Shown: positions 12,148-22,405 of the stretch, piece after piece
Layout: each line of letters starts with the position of its first letter
Numbering within the stretch: the stretch's first letter is position 1
Origin: Gonocerus acuteangulatus
Lineage: Eukaryota > Arthropoda > Insecta > Hemiptera > Coreidae
Length of the DNA: 64,000 nucleotides
NCBI GenBank assembly: GCA_946811695.1
Contig: OX328125.1
Span: 93,770,760-93,834,759, forward strand
Direction: 5' to 3'
Program-made: the position numbers and the translations under genes
The notes under the pieces: model-generated
What the model saw: the letters and a program-made list of their open reading frames with translations, nothing else
The model's database searches: none
Told to the model about the DNA's origin: nothing

Positions 12148-12905
12148 TATATATATACATATATATGTGTCTTTTAACACGATAGCGGCCAGAGTTTTTG
12201 TTTTTTCGTCACGAAACTTGGTATATAACATTCAATTAGCAATCAAGAGAGAAGGGGGGGGGGGGTTTACTCCCGACCCACAATACCAATTCGCCACTAC
12301 CAGCCGTGATTATTGGTATATTTCGACGAAACTCGGTATTCGTAGTGGTAATCTACAGGTAAATATGTGTTGTAAAAATAAAGTAAATCGGTTCATTAGA
12401 AGGGGGGGTTTACTCCGGACCCAAATTCCTAATATACTCATACCGGTCGTAATTTCTGCTGTATTGCAACGAAACGCGCTATACGTCGTGGGTAACTCAT
12501 GAGAAAGAAGTGTTGTAAAAATGAGCTGAATCGGTCAATCGGAAAGCGGGGGTTTAATTTGTAATATATTTGAATAGAAAAGCCGGCAGACGTAGGTTCA
12601 CAAAGCCGCCGCAAGGAGCGCTTTCTACCACTAGAGTGACTGTATCCTGTTCCTGCGTTAGATCAAAATACGATAATATGAGGATTTTTGTATTTATTAC
12701 GTAGTGTAGTAGGTACCATGTGTAAACATAACTCTGGATGCAAATTAATAATTGATCAGTTACTCATTACAAAATGAGAACTATTCACGTTTTTATTTTA
12801 TTTATGTAGGATATTTTAAGCAAATTGTTCTGGAAAGCAGTCTACACTACCCAAATTCTGAGGAAAGTCCTTAGTTATGCAGCTCCTGCGTGACGGACTT
12901 TTTGA
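11981..12905 (-). mobile_element. Microsatellite-bearing Helitron-like repeat, family A, copy 1
   Basis: Compared with the plus-strand copy at 61157-61847, this copy is inverted. It ends at its left side with the terminal hairpin CTTTCCT-CCGA-AGGAAAG, contains a (TA)n tract (about 12105-12167), then degenerate internal repeats of about 115 bp that include GGGTTTACTC or GGTTTACTCC, and finishes with GAGCTGC...GACGGACTTTTT-type sequence (rc AAAAAGTCCGTCACGCAGGA). A microsatellite core plus a 3' hairpin is typical of Helentron-associated interspersed elements. That class is my inference. There is no coding capacity. Confidence 0.7.
12105..12167. repeat. (TA)n microsatellite inside family A repeat
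   Basis: Mostly pure TA repeat with two CA/GC interruptions near its right end. Confidence 0.95.
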
Positions 12906-13576
12906 CTTCGTGCCACAAATAGCAAGATGTATGTGACCAAAGTATTCAAAGTTCGTAACCTTTCCAAATCATAGCAGAAATAAGGATTACACACTAACAC
13001 GCTAAGATTACGCAGTTGTTGTGAGTCGGAATTTCATTAAGGTGGGTCACAAATCTAACACAACCAGCAATTGAGCAGTAGCATAATCGCACGGCTGATA
13101 AGTGCAGATGTACACACTCCGAGAATGTAGATAAAAACTCTGTAATGGCTATGGAGGATTTGCCAGGAGGTATTCACTTCTAGTAACGACACTCAAGGTA
13201 GGCTCGACGACTTTTTTCCTGAGATAATGAGGCCCTCGCATCCCCACACTTGTTCTTGAGTACGCCAGTCACAGCATGCGTTCACTTCCCTCTCCAAACA
13301 CAATCCCCTCTCTTCCTCGTGTAGCTTCTAACGAGAGTCACTCCTAAAACGACATGTAATGGACACATTATACGAGGCAGTTTGGAACTAGCCCCACAAA
13401 ATAAAGGAAGCCGCTACAATTATGTTAGTACTGCAAGAGGATAAATCATCAAATGTACAATTACCGTTCTTCGCTCCCCATGGAGAGGAAACCGAGCATA
13501 TAACGTCGATCCGATGACGCAATCTAGAAGAGTTGACAAGAAATGTCGACGGAAACGTCATCGTTCAAATTTGTTA
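12906..13576. other. Unassigned DNA, locally less AT-rich
   Basis: I see no open frame, splice-bounded exon or repeat that I can support. Confidence 0.4.
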
Positions 13577-13652
13577 TACCAGGTCATTCAAAAAGTCCTG
13601 TCGTTTTTTTGGGGGAAATTATAAATAAATAAATATTTTCAAATAATCACCT

Positions 13653-13907
13653 TTATTCATCAAAATATCCACCGTTACAGTCGGTAACCTTCTCCCAACG
13701 AGATGGTAAAGCCCAAATTCCTTCCTTAAAAAACTGTTGATTTTTACTGCAAAAATAAGTGGTCAGTTCGTGAATTAGGTTGTCACGGTCTTGAAAACAT
13801 TTCTGTCTCAGATTGTTGTCGAGATCTCTGAATAGGTGATAATCAGTGGGTGACAGGTCAGGGGAATATGGTGGGTGAGGCAAAACTTCCCAGCCTATTT
13901 CTGTCAA
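13653..13907 (-). pseudogene. Mariner transposase C-terminal fragment (left arm)
   Basis: This 84-codon frame carries the PPYSPDLSPTDYHLF motif with the third catalytic Asp and the mariner C-terminus. It corresponds to roughly the last quarter of a transposase of about 345 residues, so it is inactive. It is a mirror copy of the right-arm frame at 13850-14203. Confidence 0.85.
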
Positions 13908-14203
13908 TTTTTCAAATTTCTGTCAATTTTTCAAATTTCTGTCAAAAATTGACAGAAATAGGCTGGGAAGTTTTGCCTCGCCCACCATATTCCCCTGACC
14001 TGTCACCCACTGATTATCACCTATTCAGAGATCTCGACAACAATCTGAGACAGAAATGTTTTCAAGGCCGTGACAACCTAATTCACGAACTGACCACTTA
14101 TTTTTGCAGTAAAAATCAACAGTTTTTTAAGGAAGGAATTTGGGCTTTACCATCTCGTTGGGAGAAGGTTACCGACTGTAACGGTGGATATTTTGATGAA
14201 TAA
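13850..14203 (+). pseudogene. Mariner transposase C-terminal fragment (right arm)
   Basis: The real mariner similarity starts at about residue 36 of this 117-codon frame (EIGWEVLPRPPYSPD). The first part only translates the spacer and the end of the left arm in antisense. It has the same third catalytic Asp as the other arm, with two visible amino-acid differences (H to R, D to G). It is inactive on its own. Confidence 0.85.
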
Positions 14204-14279
14204 AGGTGATTATTTGAAAATATTTATTTATTTATAATTTCCCCCAAAAAAACGACAGGACTTTTTGAATGACCTGGTA

Positions 14280-14716
14280 TATATTTTTTGTGTCTATGTG
14301 TGTATATAAACGCAATATCGTCTACAATTGTTGATCTTTCAAGGCGAAACTCTTTTAGCCACGAAGAAACAATTTAACACCATTAAAGAATTCATTTAAC
14401 ACCTAAATCCGAAAATTTGGAGAAGACTAAAAACCAAACACGATGTTGCAACAATAAATCTATACACATACAATAAAAATGTAACGGATCCCTGTCTGTA
14501 CATGAATGATGAGAAAAAATGTGATTGAGGCCTTTATCATCGCAGCAGCACCCAAAACAATGCTTGTTAGAGTTTTTGTCTGTTTGTCTGTGCGTTTGTG
14601 CACGCTAATCTCAGAAACGGCTTATCGGATTTAGATGCGATATACACTAATATATTGTGGTAAGCTAGACTTAACATTTAGTGGTGTTTTTTTTTTCATG
14701 TCAATCGGTGCGTAAA
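14280..14716. other. Unassigned DNA, possibly the 5' part of the next repeat
   Basis: TTTGTCTGTTTGTCTGTGCG followed by CTAATCTCAGAAACGGC near 14578-14620 resembles the ends of arthropod interspersed elements, so the family A copy that follows may extend left to about 14550. Confidence 0.35.
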
Positions 14717-15254
14717 TAAAAAGTCCGTCACGCAGGAGCTGCATAACTAAGCACTTTCCTCAGAATTTGGGTCGTGTAGACTGGTTTCCAGAACAATTTG
14801 CTTAAAATATCCTACATAAATAAGATAAAAACATGAATAGTTCTCTTTTAATTTTGTAATGAGTAACTGTTCAATTATTAATTTTATAATTAATTTGCTT
14901 CCAGAGTTATGTTTACACATGGTACCTACTACACTACTTAATAAATACAAAAAACTTCATATTTTCGTCTTTTAATCTGACGCAGGAACAGGATACAGTC
15001 CCTCTAGTGGGAGATAGAGGGCCGCCGCTCCTTGCGGCGGCCTTGCGAACCTACGTCTGGCAAGCTAATTCTATTGAAGTATATTACCAGGCATTTATAT
15101 ATATATATATAAATTTTAACGGGGGTCATTTTCGGTGTCTCCTAGGTAGGATCGATAAAGATTTGAAGAAATTTTTCAAAAATTCCGTCATGAGTACAAC
15201 CTCAATAGCTACTTTCTGAATGAACGACACGGACGAAGTCGCGGGCACAGCTAG
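14717..15254 (+). mobile_element. Helitron-like repeat, family A, copy 2, with CTAG terminus
   Basis: It starts AAAAAGTCCGTCACGCAGGA and matches the copies at 61157 and 11981. It has a short (TA)n tract (15094-15110) and the block GGGGTCATTTTCGGTGTCTC. Unlike the other copies its right end reads ACGGACGAAGTCGCGGGCAC and then AGCTAG. CTAG is a Helitron-type 3' terminus and the motif is widespread in arthropod genomes (from memory, not searched). No coding sequence. Confidence 0.65.
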
Positions 15255-16270
15255 ATTATAAAAGAAGTACTTAGGAGGCAGCTGACAAAAACAATGAATG
15301 TACTTGTTTGTGAAACTTTGCCTAACAATTTAACAACAGTTTCATTTGATTTATTTTTGTAACCTGGTGCTTGAACAGGAAAATTATGACTATTAACATT
15401 CTAAGTGGATTGTAAATATGCAAGTTGTAAATATATGTTTTTTCTATAAGTGTTCCGGTTTTTTCGATTATTGTTGATCCACAATATTTTGCGTGTCAAC
15501 ACGCAGTATTGTCGGAACGTTTTGACCTATGAGTAAAGACTATATTTCTTAAAACCCGCCAAAACTTAAATGCGCCCCTAAAGCCTAAATGCATCCTATA
15601 AACAACAATACTGCCTAAATACATTTTAAAAATATTATTAATTTTACCATTACTTGAAATCTCATAAAACTCATGTTAATGAAATATTCATCATAAGTAT
15701 TTATACTAGGGCTCTTCGCTATAGATGGGAAGCCCATTAATAAAATAAGCTAATAACTTATTAGCTTGTCATATTATTTGAGTCTTGACAATTTTTTTTT
15801 TTTTAACATTTGACCAAATATAGTTTTAATTATAAGTTCTGATGCGGGGCTCACGGTATGACATGAAATGTTATTAATTTCCGTCACTTGTGGATGATGT
15901 GGTTCACTATAAATTTTATTGTTGTGGTTCACTATTGCCAAGTTTATTTAAAATTGACCTAGATTTATATTGCGAAATCGGTATGCATGGATATTTGAGG
16001 ATATTCCATCAGAAAGTCGTTCTGACATTTTGATTCAATTCCATTCCCCCGGGCCGGGGCCTTCCCCCACCTTGACCTTTGAAGGAAAGGCATCAATAGA
16101 GGAACCATCCAACAAAATGAACCCCTGTGGAAAGGCAAGCACATAGCCTATGTCTATGTTTGTGTGTGTTAGTGTGTACACACACGTACACTTAGATCAA
16201 TTTAAAACGTATAGCCTCAAATATAATATTTATAATAGCGTTTAAATCCAATGAATACGAAAGTTGAATA
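15255..16270. other. Unassigned AT-rich DNA
   Basis: Contains a short CA/TG-rich stretch near 16156-16190 and a CCCCGGGCC stretch near 16047-16060. No gene is seen. Confidence 0.4.
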
Positions 16271-16730
16271 TTTACAATAGAGTCAATCCATTTGAACTGG
16301 TCCTGTCCAATAAAAAATAATAATCTGGTTGATTCATCAGAAAAATGGTATTTTTATAATCAATTACATATGGAATCAGTAGTTCAAAAAAATGTTTAAA
16401 ATTTGTTTAGAGTCGACCGTTTGAGAATCTCTTTATCAAGTATTTTTTTAATTCACAAAATAATATATATTTAAAAGACAATAGGACTAGATTTTAATAA
16501 ATATAACTGCAATTTTTTATCAAGTCCTCCACCAGAGGATATTAAACCCTAAAGTTACCAAAAATTTATAAAAAAATAAGGTAACAAATATCAGGATTAA
16601 GAATACAAGCTACTTAGATAGGTTTGTCAACGTGCCAAAAATCAACTTCGATATACATCCCCTTATGCCAAAGATTTACCCTCAAAAACGGCATTTTGAG
16701 AAATAAATACAGTTGGGGTCTCCTGTGGTC

Positions 16731-17754
16731 CAGAGATGGGCATAATTTCATTTATAAATAAATAAATTACGAATTTATTCGTACTTTATACATTTGTGAA
16801 TATGAATATAAATAAATTTGTACTTCATATATTTGTGAATACGAATATAAATAAATTCGTATTCATAAGTGTGAATACGAATTTATTTTTATTCACATAT
16901 ATTAAATATAAAAATACAAATAAAATTTTATTCGCAAATTTTTCTACGAATAAAATTAAATTCAAAGAAAAAATTGTAAATAATCACAAAAAATGTGAAT
17001 ATTTACAAAAAATCAAGCGATTACAAAAAAAAATCACATTAAAATATACCAATAAAAATTTATTCACATTATAATTTGTGAATAAAAATTTATTCACAAT
17101 AAAATTCGCAAATAAATCATGAATTTATTCGTATTAAGATGATATTACGAAAGTTATTGAAGGTGATTCTTTTTTTTTTAAGGCATTTAACGTCTAGGTT
17201 ATTAGCGCCTAGATTTTTTGTTTACCCCGAGTCCGCCGCGCCGCCGCGGGACCACCAGCCATGCTGCAGGGACACAGTTTGTCATCTGTACCTCTATCAA
17301 AAAAAAAAAAAAAAAAAAAAAAAAATCACCTTCAATAACTTTTGTAATATCATCCTAATACGAGGAAATTCATAATTTATTAGCGAATTTTATTGTGAAT
17401 AAATTTTTATTCACAAATTATAATGTGAATAAATTTTTATTCGTATATTTTAATGTGATTTTTTTTGTAATCGCTTGACTTTTTGTAAATATTCACATTG
17501 GTGATTATTTACAATTTTTTCTGTGAATTTATTTTTATTCGCAGAAAAATTTGCGAATAAAATTTTATTTGTATTTTTATATTTAATATATGTGAATAAA
17601 AATAAATTCGTATTCACACTTATGAATACGAATTTATTTATATTCTTATTCACAAATATATGAAGTACGAATTTATTTATATTCGTATTCACAAATGTAT
17701 AAAGTACGAATAAATTCGTATTTTTATTTATAAATAAAATTATGCCCATCTCTG
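16731..17754. mobile_element. hAT-type MITE, 1024 bp, long inverted repeat
   Basis: The ends are CAGAGATGGGCATAAT and its reverse complement. CAGAGATGGGC is a typical hAT terminus. An exact 8-bp target duplication CTGTGGTC (16723-16730 and 17755-17762) fits the hAT superfamily. The arms, about 430 bp each, are built of GAATAAATTCGTATTC-like palindromes and have no transposase. The open frames across the arms are translated palindromes, not genes. The right arm is repeated at 24054-24482 by the tandem duplication. Confidence 0.92.
17167..17270 (-). mobile_element. SINE tail remnant inside the hAT MITE
   Basis: On the minus strand it reads CTAGGCGCTAATAACCTAGA, then CGTTAAATGCCTT and poly(A). 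This resembles the CGGCGCTAAT...GCGCCGT tail of S1 SINEs. A GC-rich stretch (17228-17255) lies upstream of it. The fragment ends at 17270, which is also the left edge of the 6.7-kb tandem duplication. Confidence 0.55.
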
Positions 17755-17911
17755 CTGTGGTCTAATGGCTAGCGCCTTGGATTCATAAACGGGAGATGGT
17801 GGGTTCGATTCCCAACCTCCGGCAGGAATTTTATCATCCCACGGCTCGCTGGTAAAATTCCTCGCTGCACCCTGGATGTCGGCGCTAATGACCTAGATGT
17901 AGATGCGCCGT

Positions 17912-17942
<31 letters not shown>

Positions 17943-18639
17943 GTTGTTTTCAATGGCAGTTTTCAGGTATTGGACTTTAAAGTATTCAAATAGTAAAGAA
18001 GTTATAAAAGATAAAGGCGACTGAATGGAAAACAATGGTGTTTGAACGTTTAGTCTATGATTTACCAGTCCTGGGAAAATGAGTTTTCCGTCAGAGATTA
18101 TAAACTCAAAAATCAGCGAAACAAAGATGGCTGCCATTTTCAAATGGTTGACTCTAAAAAAAATTAAAAATTGTTTTGAACTATTGATTCCATATGTAAT
18201 CGATTGTAAAGATATCAATTTTTTCTAAAATCGTCAAGCACTTGATATGGATTGACTCAATAGGAATAAATTAATGGGAAATAATAACATTTCTTGAAGA
18301 TATATTTACGTATTATATTAACCTATGCCTTTCAGCAATTAGTTATAGATATTTGAAACCTAAAATCCTTATACAAAATATACTTTTTCTAGAATTAATT
18401 ACTGTTAAATTGGGATAGCAAACAATGAGCTCCTTCCATATCATATAGTAACAATTTGAAAATACGATTAAGAATAGAAAAAAGGCAGTTAAAAAAACAA
18501 AAAAACAAATAAAACAATAAGTCTTTGTTGTATTATAATATAAAAAGAACTTATTTTAGGAAATGGGGATTTACCCCAAAACAATCGATTTTAAACAGCT
18601 GATCTACAGTAGACATGATTGATCTTGCCAGTCTAGATG

Positions 18640-18850
18640 AGGTACTGCCTGGAGAAGGTTCTCTAGAGCGAAGGTTGTAATGTATTATTATTTTAAGGGC
18701 CCCTGAAGAGGCGTCAAGATGACTTGAAACATATTATATAAGATTATATAATTATATAAATAAAAGATTATTGGAGAATAGTGTATAGTGAATAAGTTGT
18801 TGTCTTGTCACATAAAAATACATACTGAAAAATACGGCCCCCATCTTATA
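18640..18850 (+). repeat. Single-arm relative of the 2.2-kb hairpin element
   Basis: GCCTGGAGAAGGTTCTCTAG, then GGTTGTAATGTATTATTATT, then CCTGAAGAGGCGTC...TGAAACAT and ACGGCCCCCATCTTATAATA align with the right arm of the element at 2091-2566. It carries one CTGAAGA...GAAAC stem-loop (18703-18730). The second arm is missing. It is repeated at 25368-25578 by the duplication. Confidence 0.65.
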
Positions 18851-20515
18851 ATAATACAATAATATAGTTACTTCAGTAATTAGTTATAGATATTTGAATC
18901 CAAAAATCGTTGAAAAATATCAACCTTCTATAATTATAGATTTTTCTGAAAATATTAAGTTTTCTCTTAGAAAAATCACCTCTAGACTTCTTAACACCTC
19001 AACGGCTAACTCGAAATTTGAAAATGTTTGTTCCATATTAAAATGGCTTTGTGGTATAACAAACAAAAATTTTTAGAAAGCAAAAATTCACATTAACGGA
19101 TAAATGTTATTCAAGAAATATTTAAAAGGAAACTAAAATGTTAAAATCAGGACAAGAAGAGATAGATAATATATGGATCCTCAATCCTTTTACTCAGTGC
19201 AACTTGCATATTAGCCAATATGTGGTTTAACCTTTCAAAATTCTAGGTTGGGATGAAAGTATTAAACGAAAAAGAATTCTGGGTCATATTTGAAGTGACT
19301 TGCAGCTAAACGGCTCAGACATTATGCAAATATCACTATATATTGAAATAAATCCTGAGAAAACTGAAAAATTGACAACTTTCTCTTCTCAAAGTAGTTC
19401 ACCTACTAAAAAATTAAAACATTAAGACTCAATTCTTTTTTAATAAAAGTTTTTTCGGACCCATTTAGTCAGCATTGGACTAAAGATTTTGTTAAATGAG
19501 GGATTTCCCTTAAAAGGCAGTTATTTTGATCATTTAAATATCATGAAAGTAAATACAAATGAGGTATTTATTTTTTGTGTTATATTGTACATTTATTATA
19601 CCTATTATTTTTTTTACAGGGGTAATACTCAGCAATTGTCAAAAATAATATTATTTATGATCTCTTATAATAGAATTAGAGAACACTTAAACAAAATAAT
19701 AAAAATAAATTATATATGTAAACATAAAGTTAAATCAAACAACAGATGAAAAAAAATTAAATAATTAAAGAAATGAAAATAAAAATCTTAATAATGTAAA
19801 AATACATAAAAATTACATTCATTTCCTGAACCTTACTTTAGTTTACTTTCGAAAATGTAAGTGCGCACTCGTTATATATTTCATTGATTGCATTATTAGT
19901 AATGAGTGCATTTAGTTGTAGATTGTCGGGTACAAGTAATAACGTAATTACGGAAACTACAATAGTTACATCAAATAGTAGAACTAGAATAATTTATTTG
20001 AACATTGCACTATTAAATCCAGAAATAAAACTCGACAGCTTTATGATCCAATTTACGAGCCTAATACGACTCTTTTTAGTAGCTATAAGAAAATCTTGGA
20101 CATCTGTAGTAAATAAATGAAATTTCTTGTATATTGCTTAAGGGATAAAATAACCACATAAAGTTAAAATTAAATTGAACATAATGAATAATATTTGTGA
20201 AACGAATAATAATATTTTTTTTTTAATGATCATAATCGATATAAATAAATTAGAGATGTTGTCTGTACATTCGAGAGAAACAATCTGTTGTGATTGAGAC
20301 ATTATATCTACCCTTAAACAAAAAGTCTGTATTGTAAGATTTTTGTAATTAATATTCTTTAGTAGTAAATAGACAACTATTCAGGTATTCTTGATTGAAT
20401 ATCTCTTCTTTTTACATGGCTTATATAAAAGTTGTTTAAAAAAAAAAATTTCTAGAGGCTGTTATTTATTGCTCTAGGGGCATTAGATTCAATTACTTTT
20501 TTTTTATATATATAT
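18851..20515. other. AT-rich DNA in duplicated unit, no gene recognised
   Basis: Short frames at 18894-19076, 19489-19749 and 19884-20120 have no domain and very AT-biased codons. They recur unchanged at +6728 only because the whole segment is duplicated. I see no repeat family here. Confidence 0.4.
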
Positions 20516-20519
20516 ATTT

Positions 20520-20562
20520 ACGGCACATTTGAATCTAGGCCACTAGAGCCGGATCTGATTGT
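20520..20562 (-). mobile_element. Possible SINE tail fragment
   Basis: On the minus strand it reads CCGGCTCTAGTGGCCTAGAT, then TCAAATGTGCCGTAAA, which resembles the S1 tail (CGGCGCTAATGACCTAGATG, then GCGCCGTAAA). It is next to a short TA tract. Repeated at 27248-27290. Confidence 0.45.
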
Positions 20563-20584
20563 GTGTGATGGCGATCACACAAGA

Positions 20585-20805
20585 ATAAAATGAACACTTG
20601 GTTTCCCAAATGTTTATTTTATTTTCAAGCTAACTAATTTCGGGAGTCTTCAGCTGCCAGGACATAAGGACTCAGAAGGATAATTGATCATTCTCTCACT
20701 GATTTGAGTGTAGTCTCTGGGCTCTGAAGACGCTAATTGAAGAATACCGAAATTGCAACGCGAAAAATAATAAACATCTTAAGAAATCACCAAGTTTATT
20801 GATGT
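20585..20805. repeat. Small foldback element with CTGAAGA arms
   Basis: The left side CACTTGGTTTCCCAAATGTT, then ATTTCGGGAGTCTTCAGC, and the right side GCTCTGAAGACGC...CGAAATTGC, then AATAATAAACATCTTAAGAAATCACCAAG (read in parts) are inverted relative to each other with gaps. Repeated at 27313-27533. No coding sequence. Confidence 0.5.
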
Positions 20806-22310
20806 CAACCATGAAAAAAATATCACATAACGAAAGCCACAATAAGAGCCCAATTACAATTTATTAAAACAAAAAAAAAATAAAAAAATATATTCAGTAA
20901 ATTCATTGGGTGTTCCTACAGGTGTGGCCAATTTATTTACTTTTGTACAGAAATCATCTTTTCGAATAGGCTGTCTACCAGAGATGGTGTTACCAAAGAA
21001 TTTGGTAACTCACATTCCACTTCATAACCTCAAAGGGGAATGTTTTAAATTTTACTTTCGCCTTACGGAAGTCGACGATTGCAGTAATCATAATGTTAAA
21101 ACATTTCTTCTTTGTTGGTTCGGTCTTTGTTGGAGGGCTGCACAACTAAATTGAAGAATCGACGATTCACACCAATTTTTCAACCAAATCGTTCGTTCCT
21201 TAATTTGGAGCATGGAACTATTTGAATATTAAGGGGCGTAACGTTGCGAAAGGCCGTTTGTGTTTCTCGTTGGATTGTTGCATTGTGTTCAACAAATGTA
21301 TTGGAAAAATGGTCGGTAAGGATTATAGAAGGATGATTTAGTATTCGAAATAGGTCCAAGCCTTATCGCGGTTTCTGGAAATAGTTTGCCGCTTGAAATT
21401 ATTCAAGCCTTCATAGCTGTGTTCAAAATAAATATTTGGGTTTCATTTAAGGCCTATGTTATGAGTTAAGGCCACCTAAAAATATCGCCAGAATTTTAAA
21501 TACCTATCATTAGCAACGGCTGAGCCTAGATCTGACGAAATGATGTCTGACATATGGGCAAAGAGGCGAAAATGTTTTTAAGGATTAGATGTCTTTAATA
21601 TATGGTACGAGTTGATTCCATGCAAACTCAAGGCAAAACCTTTATTTTATTTATATAGATATCCTTCAGACTTTCAGAGAATCGACAAGGTTATGATGTA
21701 CGTGACTAGAAAATGAATGAAGAGAGAGTGACAATCACGAAGGGAACTCAAGAAATTCTTATATCACGAATATTATGTGAAAGAAACGAAAAGGAGCATT
21801 AGAGAAATAGAAAAAAAAGAAAACATCATACGTCGGGATTCTACTATTTTCTATTCAAATTTATTGCAGAAGGGTCGTACTTAAAAGAAAGTGCCGACAG
21901 CATTGAAAGTGCTCGAGACATTACGTTCCGAGAGCCTTCCTTTTAATTCTCTCTAGCTAACGTTTTCGGTACTTGATCCGGTTCAAAGAGAACAAGTCTT
22001 GAAGCTTTAAGAAGAGGTTATTCATATTCAAAATTGGTTTTTATCACGGCGAGGCTAAGGAACTTCAAAGTGAAAATCCAGAGACAAGAATATTGAATCC
22101 TGAAAACTCCCTACATTTGGTTCTTCCACTCCCCGAGGTTTAAGAACGTCGGGAATATGGAGTATATACGACACCATAGCGCATTATTGGGAGAATACTA
22201 ATATGAGATCGAGAAAAGCATACTAAAGTCGTTTAATAAACCACGAAGAGATAATCTTCGGCGGCGGTACGGTTTAAGGGCATTTCAAGAAATAACATCC
22301 CAACAGCTGG
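20806..22310. other. Unassigned DNA in duplicated unit
   Basis: A frame at 20906-21154 (82 codons) has slightly better composition than its surroundings but no motif I recognise. The rest shows no repeat or RNA signature. Repeated at +6728. Confidence 0.35.
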
Positions 22311-22405
22311 GATTCTTAACGTCCGGCCCGAAAATGAGAAAAATCCCTGCTGCAGGTGGGACTCGAGCCCCACCACCGAGACCCTAATTCTGCGCTTGTC
22401 AAATC
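22311..22405 (-). mobile_element. SINE family S1 fragment, minus strand
   Basis: On the minus strand, GGGGCTCGAGTCCCACCTGC, then AGCAGGGATTTTTCTCATTTTCGGG (read in parts) matches the B-box to body region of the S1 SINE at 40637-40690. The head is degenerate and there is no poly(A) tail. Repeated at 29039-29133. Confidence 0.7.

Larger units (their letters stand above)
13579..14277. mobile_element. Head-to-head mariner palindrome (two transposase C-terminal halves)
   Basis: The element starts CCAGGTCATTCAAAAAGTCC, ends with its reverse complement, and is flanked by TA on both sides (13577-13578, 14278-14279), as expected for mariner. The two arms, about 330 bp each, are inverted copies of the 3' end of a mariner gene. 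Both encode PPYSPDLSPTDYHLFRDLDN, in which TDYHLF holds the third catalytic Asp of the D,D34D triad, followed by the C-terminus ending in GGYFDE. The first two catalytic Asp residues and the DNA-binding domain are absent. The arms differ at only a few positions (H/R and D/G in the peptide). A short spacer of repeated CTGTCAATTTTTCAAATT lies between them. It cannot encode a functional transposase but keeps two ends that could be mobilised in trans. Confidence 0.92.
16716..17936 (+). mobile_element. SINE family S1 (tRNA-Glu-like head), split by a hAT MITE
   Basis: The SINE head GGGTCTCCTGTGGTC (16716-16730) resumes at 17763 with TAATGGCTAGCGCC, giving a Pol III A box. A B box GGTTCGATTCC, the body, the tail stem CGGCGCTAATGACC...GATGCGCCGT and 25-27 A follow. 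Exact 10-bp target-site duplications AATACAGTTG flank it (16706-16715 and 17937-17946). Related copies lie at 40595, 42488 and, inverted, at 22311. Confidence 0.92.
16278..18262. repeat. Outer foldback element carrying nested insertions
   Basis: The left flank (about 16278-16705) and right flank (about 17947-18262) are diverged reverse complements. Examples are GAGTCAATCCAT near 16281 against ATGGATTGACTC near 18248, and ATTACATATGGAATCAGTAG near 16364 against its complement near 18180. The region between them is younger inserted DNA: a SINE, a hAT MITE and a SINE tail. A related end (GGGTCGATCCATATGAAGTG) is found at 33302. The transposon class is unknown. Confidence 0.65.

Noticed and set aside
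17450..17749. 99-codon minus-strand frame repeated at 24178-24477
   Set aside because: It only translates the palindromic GAATAAATT-type arms of the hAT MITE. Asn/Lys/Phe repeats arise from sequence symmetry, and the second copy is due to the tandem duplication.
17755..17830. Possible true tRNA gene
   Set aside because: A and B boxes are present, but there is no complete cloverleaf or acceptor stem. A SINE body, poly(A) and target duplications follow.
17769..18218. 149-codon minus-strand frame repeated at 24497-24946
   Set aside because: It reads antisense through a SINE, including its poly(A) as a Phe run, and a foldback arm. It looks conserved only because the block is duplicated.
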